Of a stretch of DNA of 64,000 nt, positions 36,940 through 47,957 are shown piece after piece. A program made the translations under genes and the position numbers. The notes beneath the pieces were generated by a model. It did no database searches. It was given only the letters and a program-made list of their open reading frames with translations, and was not told where the DNA came from. Source of the stretch: Agelas oroides (lineage: Eukaryota > Porifera > Demospongiae > Agelasida > Agelasidae); contig OX422185.1 of NCBI GenBank assembly GCA_949130485.1, forward strand, positions 16,309,011-16,373,010. The letters are read 5' to 3'. The stretch's first letter is position 1. Every line of letters begins with the position of its first letter.

Positions 36940-37165
36940 TAAGATTTGATGATTGAATTTTTCAACAAGATGTGTTCTACTGTTAGCCTCAGACATTTTA
37001 GGAATCTCAAACCTGGAGGTGCTGTCCTTGTGCAACGAATGGCAAACACAAAAGTGCTTATGGAAAGCCATGTCTGAGACAGAGGCTGAGGCCACTTTTC
37101 TACAAGCTGACTGAGCAGCTTGAGTACATCATCATTGTCCTCCTTCTTGGACAGTGAGCCCAATG
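36940..37165 (-). pseudogene. Decayed coding-like repeat (LTVEHILLK family)
   Basis: The minus strand reads RTAPPGLRFLKCLRLTVEHI then LLKNS. Units 1, 3 and 4 contain the same DNA around 5165-5385, 15775-15985 and 22180-22395 on the plus strand with frame breaks (shared GACAGCACCTCCAGGTTTG-like and GAACACATCTTGTTAAAAA blocks), and 29610-29690 holds a shorter piece. Frameshifts between copies and no known domain suggest fragments of an old coding sequence, or simply a repeat. Function unknown. Confidence 0.4.
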
Positions 37166-38527
37166 CCCAGTACTAACATTTTTTACAAACACATCAAACA
37201 TTGAGAAGCTCCGGAGCAAAGGTGTGTAGTGGCATGGTGCTGCTACATTCCATAATTTCCTGAAAATACACCCATGGGCGATGAACTTAAAAGAGGGGTG
37301 GGCGTATTTTTGAGAGTTAATATTTCTCTAGAAAATATCCCACATTACACACAATTACTCTAACCTTACAGATGTATGCATGCAACGATTCTGCAGTGTC
37401 TCTCTTGTCATGTGTCTGCTTGTTACACAGGCAGCAAATGGTGCCTGCCTTTATTTGTTAGTACCACCTCTTCACAACAGTGCTTCTTGAATGGTTCTAC
37501 TACAGCATTGTACTACAACATATTAGTAGGTGGGTGTACTTTTGAGAGGAAAGCACCCTTCACAATAACTGTTCAAATAAGGGGGTGGGCCTACTTTCAT
37601 GAGACTGTATATAGTACATACATACTTCCGAGGGTGGGTCTATTTTCGGGAGAGTACACGTCTGTGCATACATTTTGGTCGCTTGCAGTTCAAAACGCCT
37701 GTTCTATTTTATCACATGAGTAGTGTAGAGGGTAAAAGAAGGTTGAGTGAAGATGTGTTGCTTGCTGATTGTGTTAATAAGTACCTTGGTCGTTTATGTG
37801 TCACTGAGCAGTGAGAAGGTTCAATGGAAGCACAAGACATTACCTCTGTACAGCTCACACAGGACCCTATTACATGTACCAGAATCTTACAGAGGCAGTA
37901 ATGATGATCCTAAACCTGGGCTTACAAGCAGTGGTGTTAGCACAGAGACGAATGCAGGACAACGTTAGGACCATCACAAGTTCAGAAAGTTACATGATTG
38001 AAGCAGCATGTCCAATAATATCATATATATAATAAAAAAGCCAACATCCAAGATGAAGTTTCTGACTACACTCATATCACGGCTACTTCAGGAGGGAGAT
38101 GAAAGATGAACACATGTGTAAGCACACAGTATCTATGGGAGTCTGATGGCATGCCACCCTTCCTTCATCAGGACAATTAGAGGCTGCGAGATCACTTCTG
38201 AAGCTGTTTTTTGATAAGAAACTGCAGTTTTACCTGTAGCAATTGTTGTACTTCATTTCGCAACTGATTAAAGGACCACTGTGATGGACATCACTTTTAC
38301 ATTGCAACTTTATTTATACCAGCCATCACCACTCCCTATGGTGTGAGCAAGCTGGTGCCGGCATTCTGAACAGATCAGGATTGGGGTTGTTTATACTAAA
38401 CAAATGAATCTCCACTAGAGTCTGATATCTACATATTGACATAAAGTAGCTTCATACTTAGGGTATCAAATTGGGGCTTAGTTTTGCCACCCTTGTTACA
38501 CAGAGACAGTAACTCAAAAGTGAACCA
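37166..38527. other. MITE relics and unassigned sequence
   Basis: 37258-37312, 37528-37548, 37580-37600 and 37628-37655 each carry GGGTGGGC-TATTTT-like words resembling the inner end of the TACCGTA/ACGCCCC elements, in decayed form. One small reading frame is listed separately. The rest is unassigned. Confidence 0.4.
37753..37968 (+). CDS. Possible small secreted or membrane-anchored protein (71 aa)
   Basis: I do not recognise this protein. From the first ATG the N terminus is MCCLLIVLISTLVVYVSLSS, a continuous hydrophobic stretch without charges, as in a signal peptide or signal anchor. It is followed by a polar, basic segment (KVQWKHK, about residues 23-29) and a Ser/Gly/Asn-rich tail with no cysteine after residue 3. 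A frame of this size can arise by chance in this AT-rich DNA. In favour: the clear hydrophobic start. Against: no repeat of the pattern elsewhere, no obvious TATA box or poly(A) signal, no homologue I can name. It may also be the first exon of a longer type II membrane protein, but I see no convincing donor before the stop. Confidence 0.25.
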   Translation: MCCLLIVLISTLVVYVSLSSEKVQWKHKTLPLYSSHRTLLHVPESYRGSNDDPKPGLTSSGVSTETNAGQR

Positions 38528-38982
38528 TTGATCATCTTCAGAAAGGAGAGATTGACCCACTCCAGTACCGACCAAAGTCTTTCTACAGAACCATTGCCAC
38601 TTCCTTGATCATCTTCAGAAAGGAGAGATTGACCCACTCCAGTACCGACCAAAGCCTTTCTACAGAACCATTGCCACTTCCTTGATCATCTTCAGAAAGG
38701 AGAGATTGACCCACTCCAGTACCGACCAAAGCCTTTCTACAGAACCATTGCCACTTCCTTGATCATCTTCAGAAAGGAGAGATTGACCCACTCCAGTACC
38801 GACCAAAGCCTTTCTACAGAACCATTGCCACTTCCTTGATCATCTTCAGAAAGGGGAGATTGACCCACTCCAGTACCGACCAAAGCCTTTCTACAGAACC
38901 ATTGCCACTTCCTTGATCATCTTCAGAAAGGAGAGATTGACCCACTCCAGTACCAACCAAAGCCTTTCTACAGTCAAGCAAT
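38528..38982. repeat. 77-bp minisatellite, about 6 copies
   Basis: The unit begins TTGATCATCTTCAGAAAGGA and includes CCTTTCTACAGAACCATTGC; starts at 38528 and 38605. The inner copies are virtually identical, so the array expanded recently. Confidence 0.95.
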
Positions 38983-41549
38983 GTGCTTTACACCAGTAGA
39001 TGACCTATCTGCAGACAATGCACTGCTGAGGTAACCAAAAGTACAAGGGTTAATCAACTTAACTAAATTACTCACACAGACAATCTTTGAGCCAAATCTC
39101 TAACAACAAGGTGGGCAGGCAGTGAAGAATGGCACTACATTTCGTGGCTTGTCTTTAACGGAATATGTTTGCAAATCTTGTTCACTAATGTCTTGACACA
39201 CCTCTTTCTGGCATCTGATGAGCACTACAAGCCGTATAGCAGTAGCAGAAACACTAAAAGAAGTATTCTTCAGAAACTCAGCCAAAAACAAGTGTTTACA
39301 ATTTTGTCCAAGAGTCCAGCAAGTAAAGAATGTTGCAATGATGTTACCGTGTGATGAATATGGTGTGTGTAGGTTAGTGTGTGTGCTAAACACAACCTGG
39401 AATAGTGAAGTGCAAGAGTACTTCTAGAGGCTCAAAAGTCCGTCGTGCATGCATCATGAACATTTGTTGTAACCATCATGAATGGAATCCATGATCAGTA
39501 GTCAGATAAGGCATGAGACACCTAAACCAAGGGTACATGTTGTGCTGTTATCCCATTACAGACATGACATTCCTTATCACTGTTATGTATATTTAGATTG
39601 TTGTTAGCCATGCCCATTACTTTCTGTAAACATACAATGCCATGGCTAATTGTTGACATAACACAAACCACTACGGACTTTGCGCAGGGTGGACAATTAA
39701 CAATTCCTTTTTCTTGAAAGCTAACAAGGAGAAGTAATTTACATTCTCACAATATACATGTAGTTTTTCATTTCACTGTTGTGTTCTCCCAGGATGGGGG
39801 GGGGGGGGTGTGTGTGGTAACTCTAGGCGGAATGTAGAACCACCCTGTATGCACTCATTCTACACACGAACTTATCACAGTGACTCAAGTTTCTCACCAT
39901 GGAGATTTCAAAAGAACACAGGTGCTGAGATTGGAGAAGTTTTATGCCAATATTAGTCGCAAAGACGTAACCATTCTAGCTCTTAAACAGTAACAGTCTG
40001 GCCCACTGTATAGTACTGCACGCCACCTATCACTCATACATTAGTCACAAAGACGTAACCATTCTAGCTCTTAAACAGTAACAGTCTGACCCACTGTATA
40101 GTACTGCACACCACCTATCACTCATACAACCTGCATGCCATGGTACAGTCAACAGCTCTACTAAATGGCTAAGAGAACAGAAACTTGCAACTCTCAACAT
40201 CATAAGTGATTTCATTCCCAAAACACCTCACCACAATTTTCTGTATATACTCTTCCATTACACATATCTTCACTGAACCATGCTGTGAGAGCTATTTTAC
40301 ACCCCAAACAACAAGTGACTTGGCAGAGTATAAACAACCAGTAACTCAAGTACCATCATGTCGGAGCCACTACATGCAGGGTGGTACCATAAATCAGGAT
40401 AATAGGCACCCACAGAAAGTAAGCACTGGTGCTTAATACCTCGAGTTTACAGTACACTATCATGATCACATGTACCGAGCAAGAGAAAACACAACGGCAC
40501 AACCCACAATAAAATGTTTGCCATTGCCCAGATCTGGAAACAATTGAAGAGTATCATATGAGTTGCATCTGAATGTTTATCAAGAAGTCTTGCTAACACA
40601 AGGTACAACCTTCCTGAAACTGAAAAATATACCAGCTTTCAGAAACCAATTCTGATCTCTAGCAGCTTGTTACTACTGTTTGACTACAGAAAGTGAACTA
40701 CCAGCTGAAACAGGATCAACACTCAGGGGTCTTCATACTAGCTGGAGCAGGCCCAACACTGCTATACACAACTGCAACGGATTTTAAAAATCGAGAAATG
40801 ATTTTTTTGTAGCAGATGGAGAACGTACAGAATCATGTGGTGCTACCTTATGTACATGGACATGGATGTGGCGGCAAAAGTGGTTGCATTGTTTGACAGT
40901 ACAGACTTAAGCATGTTCGAAAGAACTGTGGAGCCGGCCACCAGAACCCACATGTAAGTTAACTTTAGTACACATAGCTCTGTAATTGTCTTTTCTGACT
41001 GACCTTAAAGCGTAAAAACTGTATTTCAAGGGTACACCAAATAATCGTGAGCCCACTGTACAAGTTGAAGTTTAAATATACCAAAGGACCACCTGATGAA
41101 TTCTAGCCCATTTCATGCCTAAAGCATATAAATTTGAGTATAATGTTTTGCATATCAACCACATAGTAGTGTAAAGGTTTTTATTCTGCAGGGGTTATGT
41201 AGCATATTACATTGCATATGTGTGTTCAAAACTGCTCAGCATTGTGCAAACTGGATGGGACAATGAGAGTGACATAGCTAGTCTGAGAATGAGTCTGTGA
41301 ATTTGCCCAAGGTGGATTAAAAAACAGCTGCTAGCACTGTTGAAGTTTTGTGCTCACAGATCCTGCCTATACATGTAGCTAGCTGGTCTGTTCTATGAAC
41401 TTGGGAGAGCCCCAGTGAGATCACGCACAATGCTGAGCAGTTATGGAGCAGTAATACTCACAGCAGGTCTGGCTTAGTTGTCAAATGTCACGACTTTTTT
41501 TTTCTGCTGTCAGTTTGTAAACACAGTGTACTACAAAACAGCTAAAAGA
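38983..41549. other. No gene seen; one 88-bp tandem duplication
   Basis: 39956-40043 and 40044-40131 are two nearly identical 88-bp copies (AAAGACGTAACCATTCTAGC in each). A G-run at about 39796-39807 is a possible slippage site. Frames at 39100-39393 (minus) and 40206-40436 (plus) have no domain. Confidence 0.45.
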
Positions 41550-42156
41550 TAGCCTCGTTCCCAGGCTCTCCCGGCACGCGAACGAAAAATCGAAAGGAAA
41601 GGGGAGAGCCTGGTAAAATTTATCACGTGAGAAACATCATAGGTAGAGAGAACTTAATTACATGTGGGCGAACGAATGAACTCGCCCACGCTGTATGGAC
41701 AGAATACATTCGTTCAGCTGCGATAGCTTTATGGCCGACAGAATGGGACTAGACGGCACTATGCTACCTGGCGGTACGGAAAGCTGTAGTGAGTGTACAC
41801 AGACCCGTACATTCGAAAATCATGCTAACCTACTCAGCTGTACACCCCGGAGAATGGCTTTCAAGGCGCTATTAAATCCCAAGGCGGCCCTTTCCTAGGC
41901 TTTGCTGAAACCTTCTGTGTGCTTATTGGTCGAAAAAACTGCCAGAACAGGCTCCTACTACAAAACAGCTACATGTACTGTCATTTATCGATCAACTACA
42001 TGCGTGGGCACATCGACGATCCGCCTACGCTCAATTAAGTCCTCTCTACCGTTCTCTCTACCCCTACGTCACTCACGTGATAAATTATACCAGGCTATCC
42101 CCGCTTTTCCGTACTGCATGCGACGCAAAGCTGGGCAGGGCCTGGGTACGAGGCTA
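41550..42156. mobile_element. Mutator-like MITE (607 bp) with perfect 9-bp target duplication
   Basis: Flanked on both sides by GCTAAAAGA (41541-41549 and 42157-42165), a perfect 9-bp duplication. Ends TAGCCTCGTTCCCAGGC and GCCTGGGTACGAGGCTA; the inverted arms extend over about 130 bp, including TTTATCACGTGA and its complement and GAGAGAAC/GTTCTCTC. Long arms and 9-bp duplications are typical of Mutator-like elements. Frames at 41695-41898 and 41902-42177 are inside the non-autonomous body and not credited. Confidence 0.9.
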
Positions 42157-42847
42157 GCTAAAAGAGGCACTCTCTAAAATATACTTTCATAGGGAGCAAG
42201 GCCTCACGAGTCCAGGAGTCAAAACTTTTTTGTGGTTGATAAATGTGGGGCAATAGCTGCCCACCCACTTGAACTTAGGGAGAGCCCCTGATGAGGAACT
42301 CATATGCAACAACCAGTGGGTCCAAGCTAGTTAGGTACCAATAGCACATTCATAACAAACACACAGCGACAGCATAATTTATACACAAGCAGACTATAGA
42401 AGACAGTTGTTAACCACACCCTAGGGCCAGACGAGGGAGGACATGACATCACGTGTTCCAAGAGCAAGCTATATACAAGGATGGCTCTATGGACTAAGTC
42501 ACAATTGGGCACACGAGGTTTTTAACTGAGCTGAAGCCATCTGGCTAGTCAAAATTGGTTAACTTGCAAGTTGTTGGTTCAACACTAGGTGAGTCACAAG
42601 AGGGCATTTTGACTGCCATACATCTTCAGCTTGTCAAATACCTCATGCGTCCATCACTCTCCACTCCACTTTATCGTCCCTGTATCCCGGCTTCTTGACT
42701 TTGGACTGTCAGTTAATTTTCACTATCACATGACCATGTCCTCCCTCCCCTGCCCTAGGGCTTCAGTAAACTTCACCGCTGGGGTACTATTGTAAGTGGT
42801 TAACAACTATAACATAATTATGTATTTCACCTGTCTTGTTCATCCAG

Positions 42848-42907
42848 GTCAGTCTTGGAGTACAAATAACAGCATCCTGAAGTATAGATATGGGAGTGAA
42901 AGTGAAG
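42848..42907 (+). CDS. Candidate 60-bp internal exon
   Basis: Acceptor TTGTTCATCCAG before and donor GTAAGT after. One open frame reads QSWSTNNSILKYRYGSESE. If joined to 43538-43608 the phase (two bases carried in, one out) gives an open frame to a stop. No family recognised. The intron between them would hold the MITE at 42994-43266. Splice-like signals this short occur by chance, so this is weak. Confidence 0.25.
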
Positions 42908-42993
42908 GTAAGTTGAAGAGGTTACTTGTGTTAAACACCACAGGTCTACATGGTATCAAATCCATCTTGAAGAAAAATATGTTGTATATACAG

Positions 42994-43266
42994 TAGTCTC
43001 GTCCCCAGACCCCACCCTCTAACGAGGAGAAACAGTCTGGTGAAGCAAGTCGAATTTCTTGGGCTAGCGCACGCTTTTGCGACAATGTAACCTAGCAACA
43101 TTCAAAACATTTTGCGGCCAACCTGTAAGGGAAGTGCTACGTCATAATTACCAAACTTGTAATCTCATTGGTTCTTATCACTTTTGGGGAATACGCCCAA
43201 GAAATTCAACTTCGTTCACCAGACTGTTTCTCACCGGGAGGTGCACGTGGGCTGGGCACGAGATTA
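42994..43266. mobile_element. Mutator-like MITE relative (273 bp)
   Basis: The left TAGTCTCGTCCCCAGACCCC and the right GGGCTGGGCACGAGATTA are degenerate versions of the TAGCCTCG.../...CGAGGCTA ends. The inner arms GAGAAACAGTCTGGTGAA and TTCACCAGACTGTTTCTC are perfect complements over 18 bp. No clear target duplication. Confidence 0.75.
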
Positions 43267-43537
43267 TACCAACATCTAGCTGACTTGGGGGCTTCAACAA
43301 CTCTTTTGTGACATTACTAAGTTTAGACCACCCCCTTCCTTATAATGTCATATCTAAATACGCAATTGTCCAAGGTACTCTTTGTACGCACAAGTTTTAT
43401 CAAACAGTCTACCCTCCTTCCCCCTCAACGTCACAAAGACATTGTTTGGAACAAAAATAGTTTGCAGATACAGGACTGCTTATCCTTATAAGTCTGAACT
43501 GATAATCATTTTTTCTTCCTCTCTTGCCCTCATACAG

Positions 43538-43608
43538 GTACAGAATCCGCAACAATGCCAAGCGCACACAGCTACGTGGCCAGGCACATGATATTGATGA
43601 TTAGCTAA
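43538..43608 (+). CDS. Candidate terminal exon
   Basis: Strong pyrimidine tract and CATACAG acceptor. Joined in phase to 42848-42907 it reads TESATMPSAHSYVARHMILM then IS and stop at 43606-43608. A second frame (RIRNNAKRTQLRGQAHDIDD and stop) is also open, so the phase is uncertain. No domain. Confidence 0.25.
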
Positions 43609-43739
43609 ATATGACTATGACTGAGCTGTAAATCTTGTATATAGTTTTTCCTCCCCACCTGTCCTGATATGGCAATATCACTACCTATCTGACCTGGGGT
43701 TGTCTGCCTGCAAAATTTCCTCCACAGCCAGCAGCGAAT

Positions 43740-43960
43740 CAACACTCCTCACGCGTGGTAATCGTCCTGGCGTTGAACGACTGATTAACCGAAATCTTCA
43801 AAGTATTGATAATGTTTCCGGTAGGCGTGGCCTCGTGGTATAAACGCGCACGAGACTAGTCACATCGCCTCGCGCGATCGCGAGAACCTAGTGTATCTGC
43901 GAACAAGAAATCGACCTAAGCAGATCTCTCGAAGCGGCAACGTACATGGCTAAGAACTTG
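43740..43960 (+). promoter_or_regulatory. Possible promoter and first coding exon (MAKNL)
   Basis: A CpG-rich stretch holds TATAAA at 43839-43844 and a CTCGCGCGATCGCGAG palindrome near 43873. About 105 bp after the TATA box comes ATG at 43946 encoding MAKNL, followed directly by a GTAAGC donor at 43961. This is the layout of a short first coding exon. The next exon was not found. The CpG-rich hairpins could instead mark an unrecognised MITE. Confidence 0.35.
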
Positions 43961-44310
43961 GTAAGCTTACCGGTGCACTTTTATTTAGCAATATAACGGT
44001 TTATGATAACTGCACATTAAATATTCAACAGTAGTTCTCTCAAGATTGCTCCTGCATGTTTCATCCTTGTGGAGCAAGCCCTAGCGAGGAGTACACTGCT
44101 GATTTTACAGCTTGTGTACTAGTTGTAGGCAAAGACAGTTTGCTCACAATCTCAATTGCAATGTCTCTGTGAGCATGCAGCCTGGCTTGTCGTGCATATT
44201 CATACAGACACTATATGAAGCTACCAGGTTAATCTCAGCTTGAGAGAAACTCTGCCACCCACTGGGTTTTGTGTGTGAGCAACCTTGTTTGTCTACACAA
44301 CTGCCTTAGT

Positions 44311-44429
44311 GGGATCAGTTGGAATATACGGCACCTGAAATCCTGTTCACCTGCCCAACCCTAACCCTTACCCTATACCTGTGCGCTAACTAATCCGAAT
44401 TTCCGGTGCCGTGTATTCCAATTGATCCC
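44311..44429. repeat. 119-bp terminal-inverted-repeat hairpin
   Basis: GGGATCAGTTGGAATATACGGCACC pairs with GGTGCCGTGTATTCCAATTGATCCC with two mismatches. The loop contains CCCTAACCCTTACCC, telomere-like by chance. Likely a very small MITE. Confidence 0.8.
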
Positions 44430-44432
44430 CTT

Positions 44433-44535
44433 AGGGGACTTTTGTGGGTGTGCATACTGTCAATGCTTGGCGGGCTTTCGTGGGTGTGCATATACTGTCA
44501 ATGCTTGGTGGGCTTTCGTGGGTGTCAATGCTTGG
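44433..44535. repeat. 38-bp short tandem repeat, about 3 copies
   Basis: GGGCTTTCGTGGGTGTGCAT and TGTCAATGCTTGGTG recur with small indels. Confidence 0.8.
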
Positions 44536-44628
44536 TGGACTAGAGAGTGTGGTGTGGACAGATGAGTTTGAGTGGAGACTCACCAACAAGCTGATCAGTT
44601 GTATTATTTACGCTTCACCATAGGACAG

Positions 44629-44945
44629 TTTGTTGCCATCTGTATTGTTACAAGTGTGCAGCACAAGTAACAATACCAACGGCAACAAATGAGTGATATT
44701 TTTTCTGGTATAGCTTGATACTATGGTGATAATGATTTTATCACACAAACCTTTGATTTCATTGCATGTTCAGATGCAGTGCACGTGACTTGTACCTGAT
44801 ACAGATTTTTACGTGACTTGTAGTACTGATACAGATTCTCATGTGACTTCTAGTACAATAGACGACTTTTTATATACTGCATGCAGCTTCAAGGCTTCTC
44901 CATTGACTCCCATACATTTGCGTGAGTTAGACATATGATAAAAAG
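44629..44945 (-). repeat. Hairpin plus inverted copy of the 34903-35147 repeat
   Basis: 44629-44689 is a hairpin (TTTGTTGCC...GGCAACAAA, with TATTGTTA and TAACAATA inside); half of it recurs at 61847-61868. 44702-44945 is the complement of 34903-35147. It has a short internal expansion of the ACGTGACTTGTAGTACTGATACAGA block. Confidence 0.75.
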
Positions 44946-45013
44946 TGTGAATGCCAAAATGTAGACCCATATTTTTGCTCAGTGCCTGGTTCCTTCAGGA
45001 TGTGTGGATAATT

Positions 45014-45615
45014 GGGGCGAGCCTGAGCGAGCCCCACACTAGCGGGACTGCATTGCGGAAGTGTGTTACGTACGTACGTGCTTGCTTGCGGCTATATACC
45101 ATAAATTTTAAATGAACGCATTTAAATATTTCACGAAGACTGAATGAACGTCGGATACTCGGTGAAGGACTACCGCCAGAACGCAGCGTCGACGTGAAAG
45201 AAACTCAGAATGAAGACGACTCAAGTTAACGCACGAATGGCAACTGCGGACCGTGACAGACAAGGGCAGGCTACTCACAGACGGTACAAATTACGCCCAG
45301 TAGAGTTTAGGTCGCTTGAGGAAGGGCCATGCATAATCAACACTCATAATTAAGCTCCAGAGATTCAGTTCATGACTTCAGTGTGAAATTTAGTCCAAGT
45401 TTTGTGTGTAGCCGTAGTAGCTTCCTTGACCTGAGAAATGACTGCAATTTGGCAACATGTATGATCATCTATATCTGGTGACAAGTAAGTGCTTGGCTAC
45501 ATGAAGTTTTGCTTACCACGTGCGCTCATGGAACAGCAGACGTGACAAACCCTCCTGTTATGCATGGTTTGTGTGCCATGAAATCAGCAATGTATTGCTC
45601 GCTCAGGCTCCCCCC
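45014..45615. mobile_element. TIR element with GGGGCGAGCCTGAGCGAGC ends
   Basis: GGGGCGAGCCTGAGCGAGC at the left; GCTCGCTCAGGCTCCCCCC at the right is its complement with one mismatch (19 bp). The body is CpG-rich and includes an open frame of 47 codons from ATG at 45210 (MKTTQVNARMATADRDRQGQ), which shows no domain. No target duplication was identified. A MITE is likeliest; a CpG-rich promoter with a small exon is the alternative. Confidence 0.6.
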
Positions 45616-46141
45616 ACGATGATGATATCATCTTACTAGTGAATATGTATGGTTGTTTTCACAGTTGATCTTATAATACAAATCTTTGACACAATCAGGG
45701 GCAGTACTAAAAAATTTCAAGTGCACTTTTGTGCTTGTGTAGCCTAATCTTGTCTGGGCTCTCACCTAACGCATGTGTGCATGTGGTTCAGCCAGCATTT
45801 GTAGGATTGCTGCACTGAAACACAGTACACCAGCAGTAGTATATCTTGACTTCCTGATGATTGTAAACTGCATGTGTGTACACCTTGTTGTATACAATTA
45901 GCCTTATCACTTCTGTGTACATGTATGTGTTGGTTTGTGATACTGATTGATCATAACATTATGGTATACCTCCTTATAATGAGCAATTAATTGAGCAAGA
46001 TTATGAGTGAACAGTAAATTATTTGGCAAAATTAGGAGTGAGCAATAAATTTGGCAGAATTGCCAAAATAATAGTTTGGCAGAATTTTATTTCGGGTAAT
46101 TTTGTCACAAACACATGACATATGTACAGCGCATTGCAACG

Positions 46142-46281
46142 TCTTGCAACAAGCAAGTTGAACAGTGGAAAACCACAATTGATTTACCATGTTTCTTTCC
46201 TGCCTCAGCAGACCCTTCCTCTTGGTTCAAACACAATAAATTAATTGTGGTTTTCCACTGTCAGCTATGCTTGTTGCAAGA
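46142..46281. repeat. 140-bp stem-loop
   Basis: TCTTGCAACAAGCAAGTTGA pairs with the region ending TGCTTGTTGCAAGA, and ACAGTGGAAAACCACAATTG with CAATTGTGGTTTTCCACTGT (one base of slack). The stem is about 43 bp with a loop of about 52 nt. Fold-back element or hairpin RNA precursor. Confidence 0.8.
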
Positions 46282-46899
46282 TTTCTGCAATCTGCTGTAA
46301 CCATCTCACATGACGCAATTGTTTCACGTAACTATAATCAGCTCAAACAATTGAGAGTGTGAAGGTGCTGGTAGTGTATAAAGTGGAAAGTTCCATCTGA
46401 AGCCGTCACGTTAGTGGAGTACTACAGTCTGAGAATGACTAAACTGCAGAAGAGAACATTGCAAATTTGATTGTTACGAGTTGGCAGTAACATGTGTAGT
46501 GTTAGTTTTCTCAAGAGTATGTATTTGCCCTTTGTGTTACTTGGAAGATGAAGAAACCCCAAGGGTGTACGGTACAGGTCCACCTTGCCTTGACAAATAC
46601 TCGTACAGTGATATAGTGTCTGCTAGTATCACGTGCAACTTCATACCTGACTGGCTGGCTGACAATGTGAAAATTTAACAAATGGTGTCTTTGTCTTGTA
46701 ACCCAGTTATACTGCTGATTATAATGTTTGCACACTTCAAAGTGTTGTATCTCGCCTTCGCCTCTAGTTGTGCCGAAAATCAACAATGGCACAGAATTTA
46801 GCCTGTGTCTTGCGAATAAACAGTTGCTAGGGTATGCTTGCTATATATGGTCCTGCAGTAGTTCTGTGGTCAGATAATTGAATTAGTGTCTTCATATTT

Positions 46900-46955
46900 T
46901 AGCCTCGTTCCAAAGCTCTCGTGTGGGTGGAGAAAAAAACAGCCTGGTACACACT
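46900..46955. mobile_element. Solo left end of the TAGCCTCG MITE family
   Basis: TAGCCTCGTTCCAAAGCTCTC, then GGAGAAAAAAACAGCCTGGTAC. No matching right end was found within 1 kb; truncated copy. Confidence 0.55.
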
Positions 46956-47393
46956 GTTTGCGCATGCTCAGTTCCCCCATGATTTCAAGGGAAATTGAAA
47001 ATTTCCATAAAATCTGCTCCGTTACACTAATCTCTACGAGCCACGCCGACTTCTCCCATGTGAACGATGCCTGCCGCTGACAATGCTCTGTGTAGACGAT
47101 GAATGAGTGATTAAGATACTCAGCTCTTTGCTTGCAAGAATTGTCCACGCATTCAGCTAAACACTGCAGCATGTAACTGTCGCAATCTCTTTTTCCTCCC
47201 CCACCCCCACGAGAGCTAACATATTTATGATCCTAAAAAACATTCTTGTGGCCATAATTAGACATGCAGTGCATGTGGTTAATATCTGATCATCAGCAAA
47301 GTGCAGACAGCTGTGAAACGTCAGCACCAAGAAAACACACTTAGTCACACTTGAACTGTGTATGAAAATGACGAGCGTATAGCTAGCTGCAGC

Positions 47394-47957
47394 ATGGACT
47401 CCATGTTGTCTGACAGTACCCTAGAAATTCCTAAAGATGTACTTGCTATCTTGGCTGCTGTTGATGGCAAACCTTACAGTAAAGCTGTATGGACGCTTGC
47501 CAAGCACAGAAGTGGCTACAGTCTGAAGCTCTTCTGGGGTGTTGAGCAGAAGTCTGTTACTAGAGGCCATGACTCTGAATCTTCTTCTCATGATCGGTCT
47601 TGTACTGTGGTTGAATCTACCTCATTGAAGGAACCTCCAAGTGAAACCTTCGACACTACCACTAATTCTGCGACCACTCTTAAATTGACTCAAGTTGATG
47701 CTAGTTCTACTGGTGGCCATGAATCAGGACCTTCTACCCTGGCTAGTTCAGATGAAGTCAGTGCTTCTCAGGCTCTTCCTACATCAAAGGTGTTACACAT
47801 TGATTGTCCTGTTTCCAGTCACACAAGGAGTAAAGTCAAGAAACACCAGTCAGATCAAGATCTTGGCAATGATTCCACTACAGTTCTACCAAGCAATCCC
47901 AAGTTTTCAGTGTCTAATGCTAGACCACCTAGTGTTAGAACTGGTCTTGCCAGCTAG
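47394..47957 (+). CDS. Ser/Thr-rich protein of 187 aa, unknown function
   Basis: The best single-exon coding candidate. From the first in-frame ATG the N-terminal 50 residues look folded: EIPKDVLAILAAVDGKPYSK (about residues 10-29), then AVWTLAKHRSGYSLKLFWG (about 30-48), a pattern of helix then strands ending in an aromatic SLKLFW motif. Residues about 55-140 are a low-complexity Ser/Thr/Asp/Glu linker (SSSHD, TTTNSATT, SSTGG), and a basic patch TRSKVKKHQSD follows near 145-155. The C terminus is Ser/Pro-rich. The frame opens after a TGA at 47352, so the start is bounded. Codon use is even and a poly(A) signal lies 323 bp downstream. It may be an N-terminal part of a transposon-derived protein or a lineage-specific gene; I cannot name the family. 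Splicing near the stop could extend it. Confidence 0.5.
   Translation: MDSMLSDSTLEIPKDVLAILAAVDGKPYSKAVWTLAKHRSGYSLKLFWGVEQKSVTRGHDSESSSHDRSCTVVESTSLKEPPSETFDTTTNSATTLKLTQVDASSTGGHESGPSTLASSDEVSASQALPTSKVLHIDCPVSSHTRSKVKKHQSDQDLGNDSTTVLPSNPKFSVSNARPPSVRTGLAS

Noticed and set aside
44350-44375. Telomere-like CCCTAACCCTTACCC
   Set aside because: Only two imperfect repeats in the loop of a hairpin; no telomeric array.
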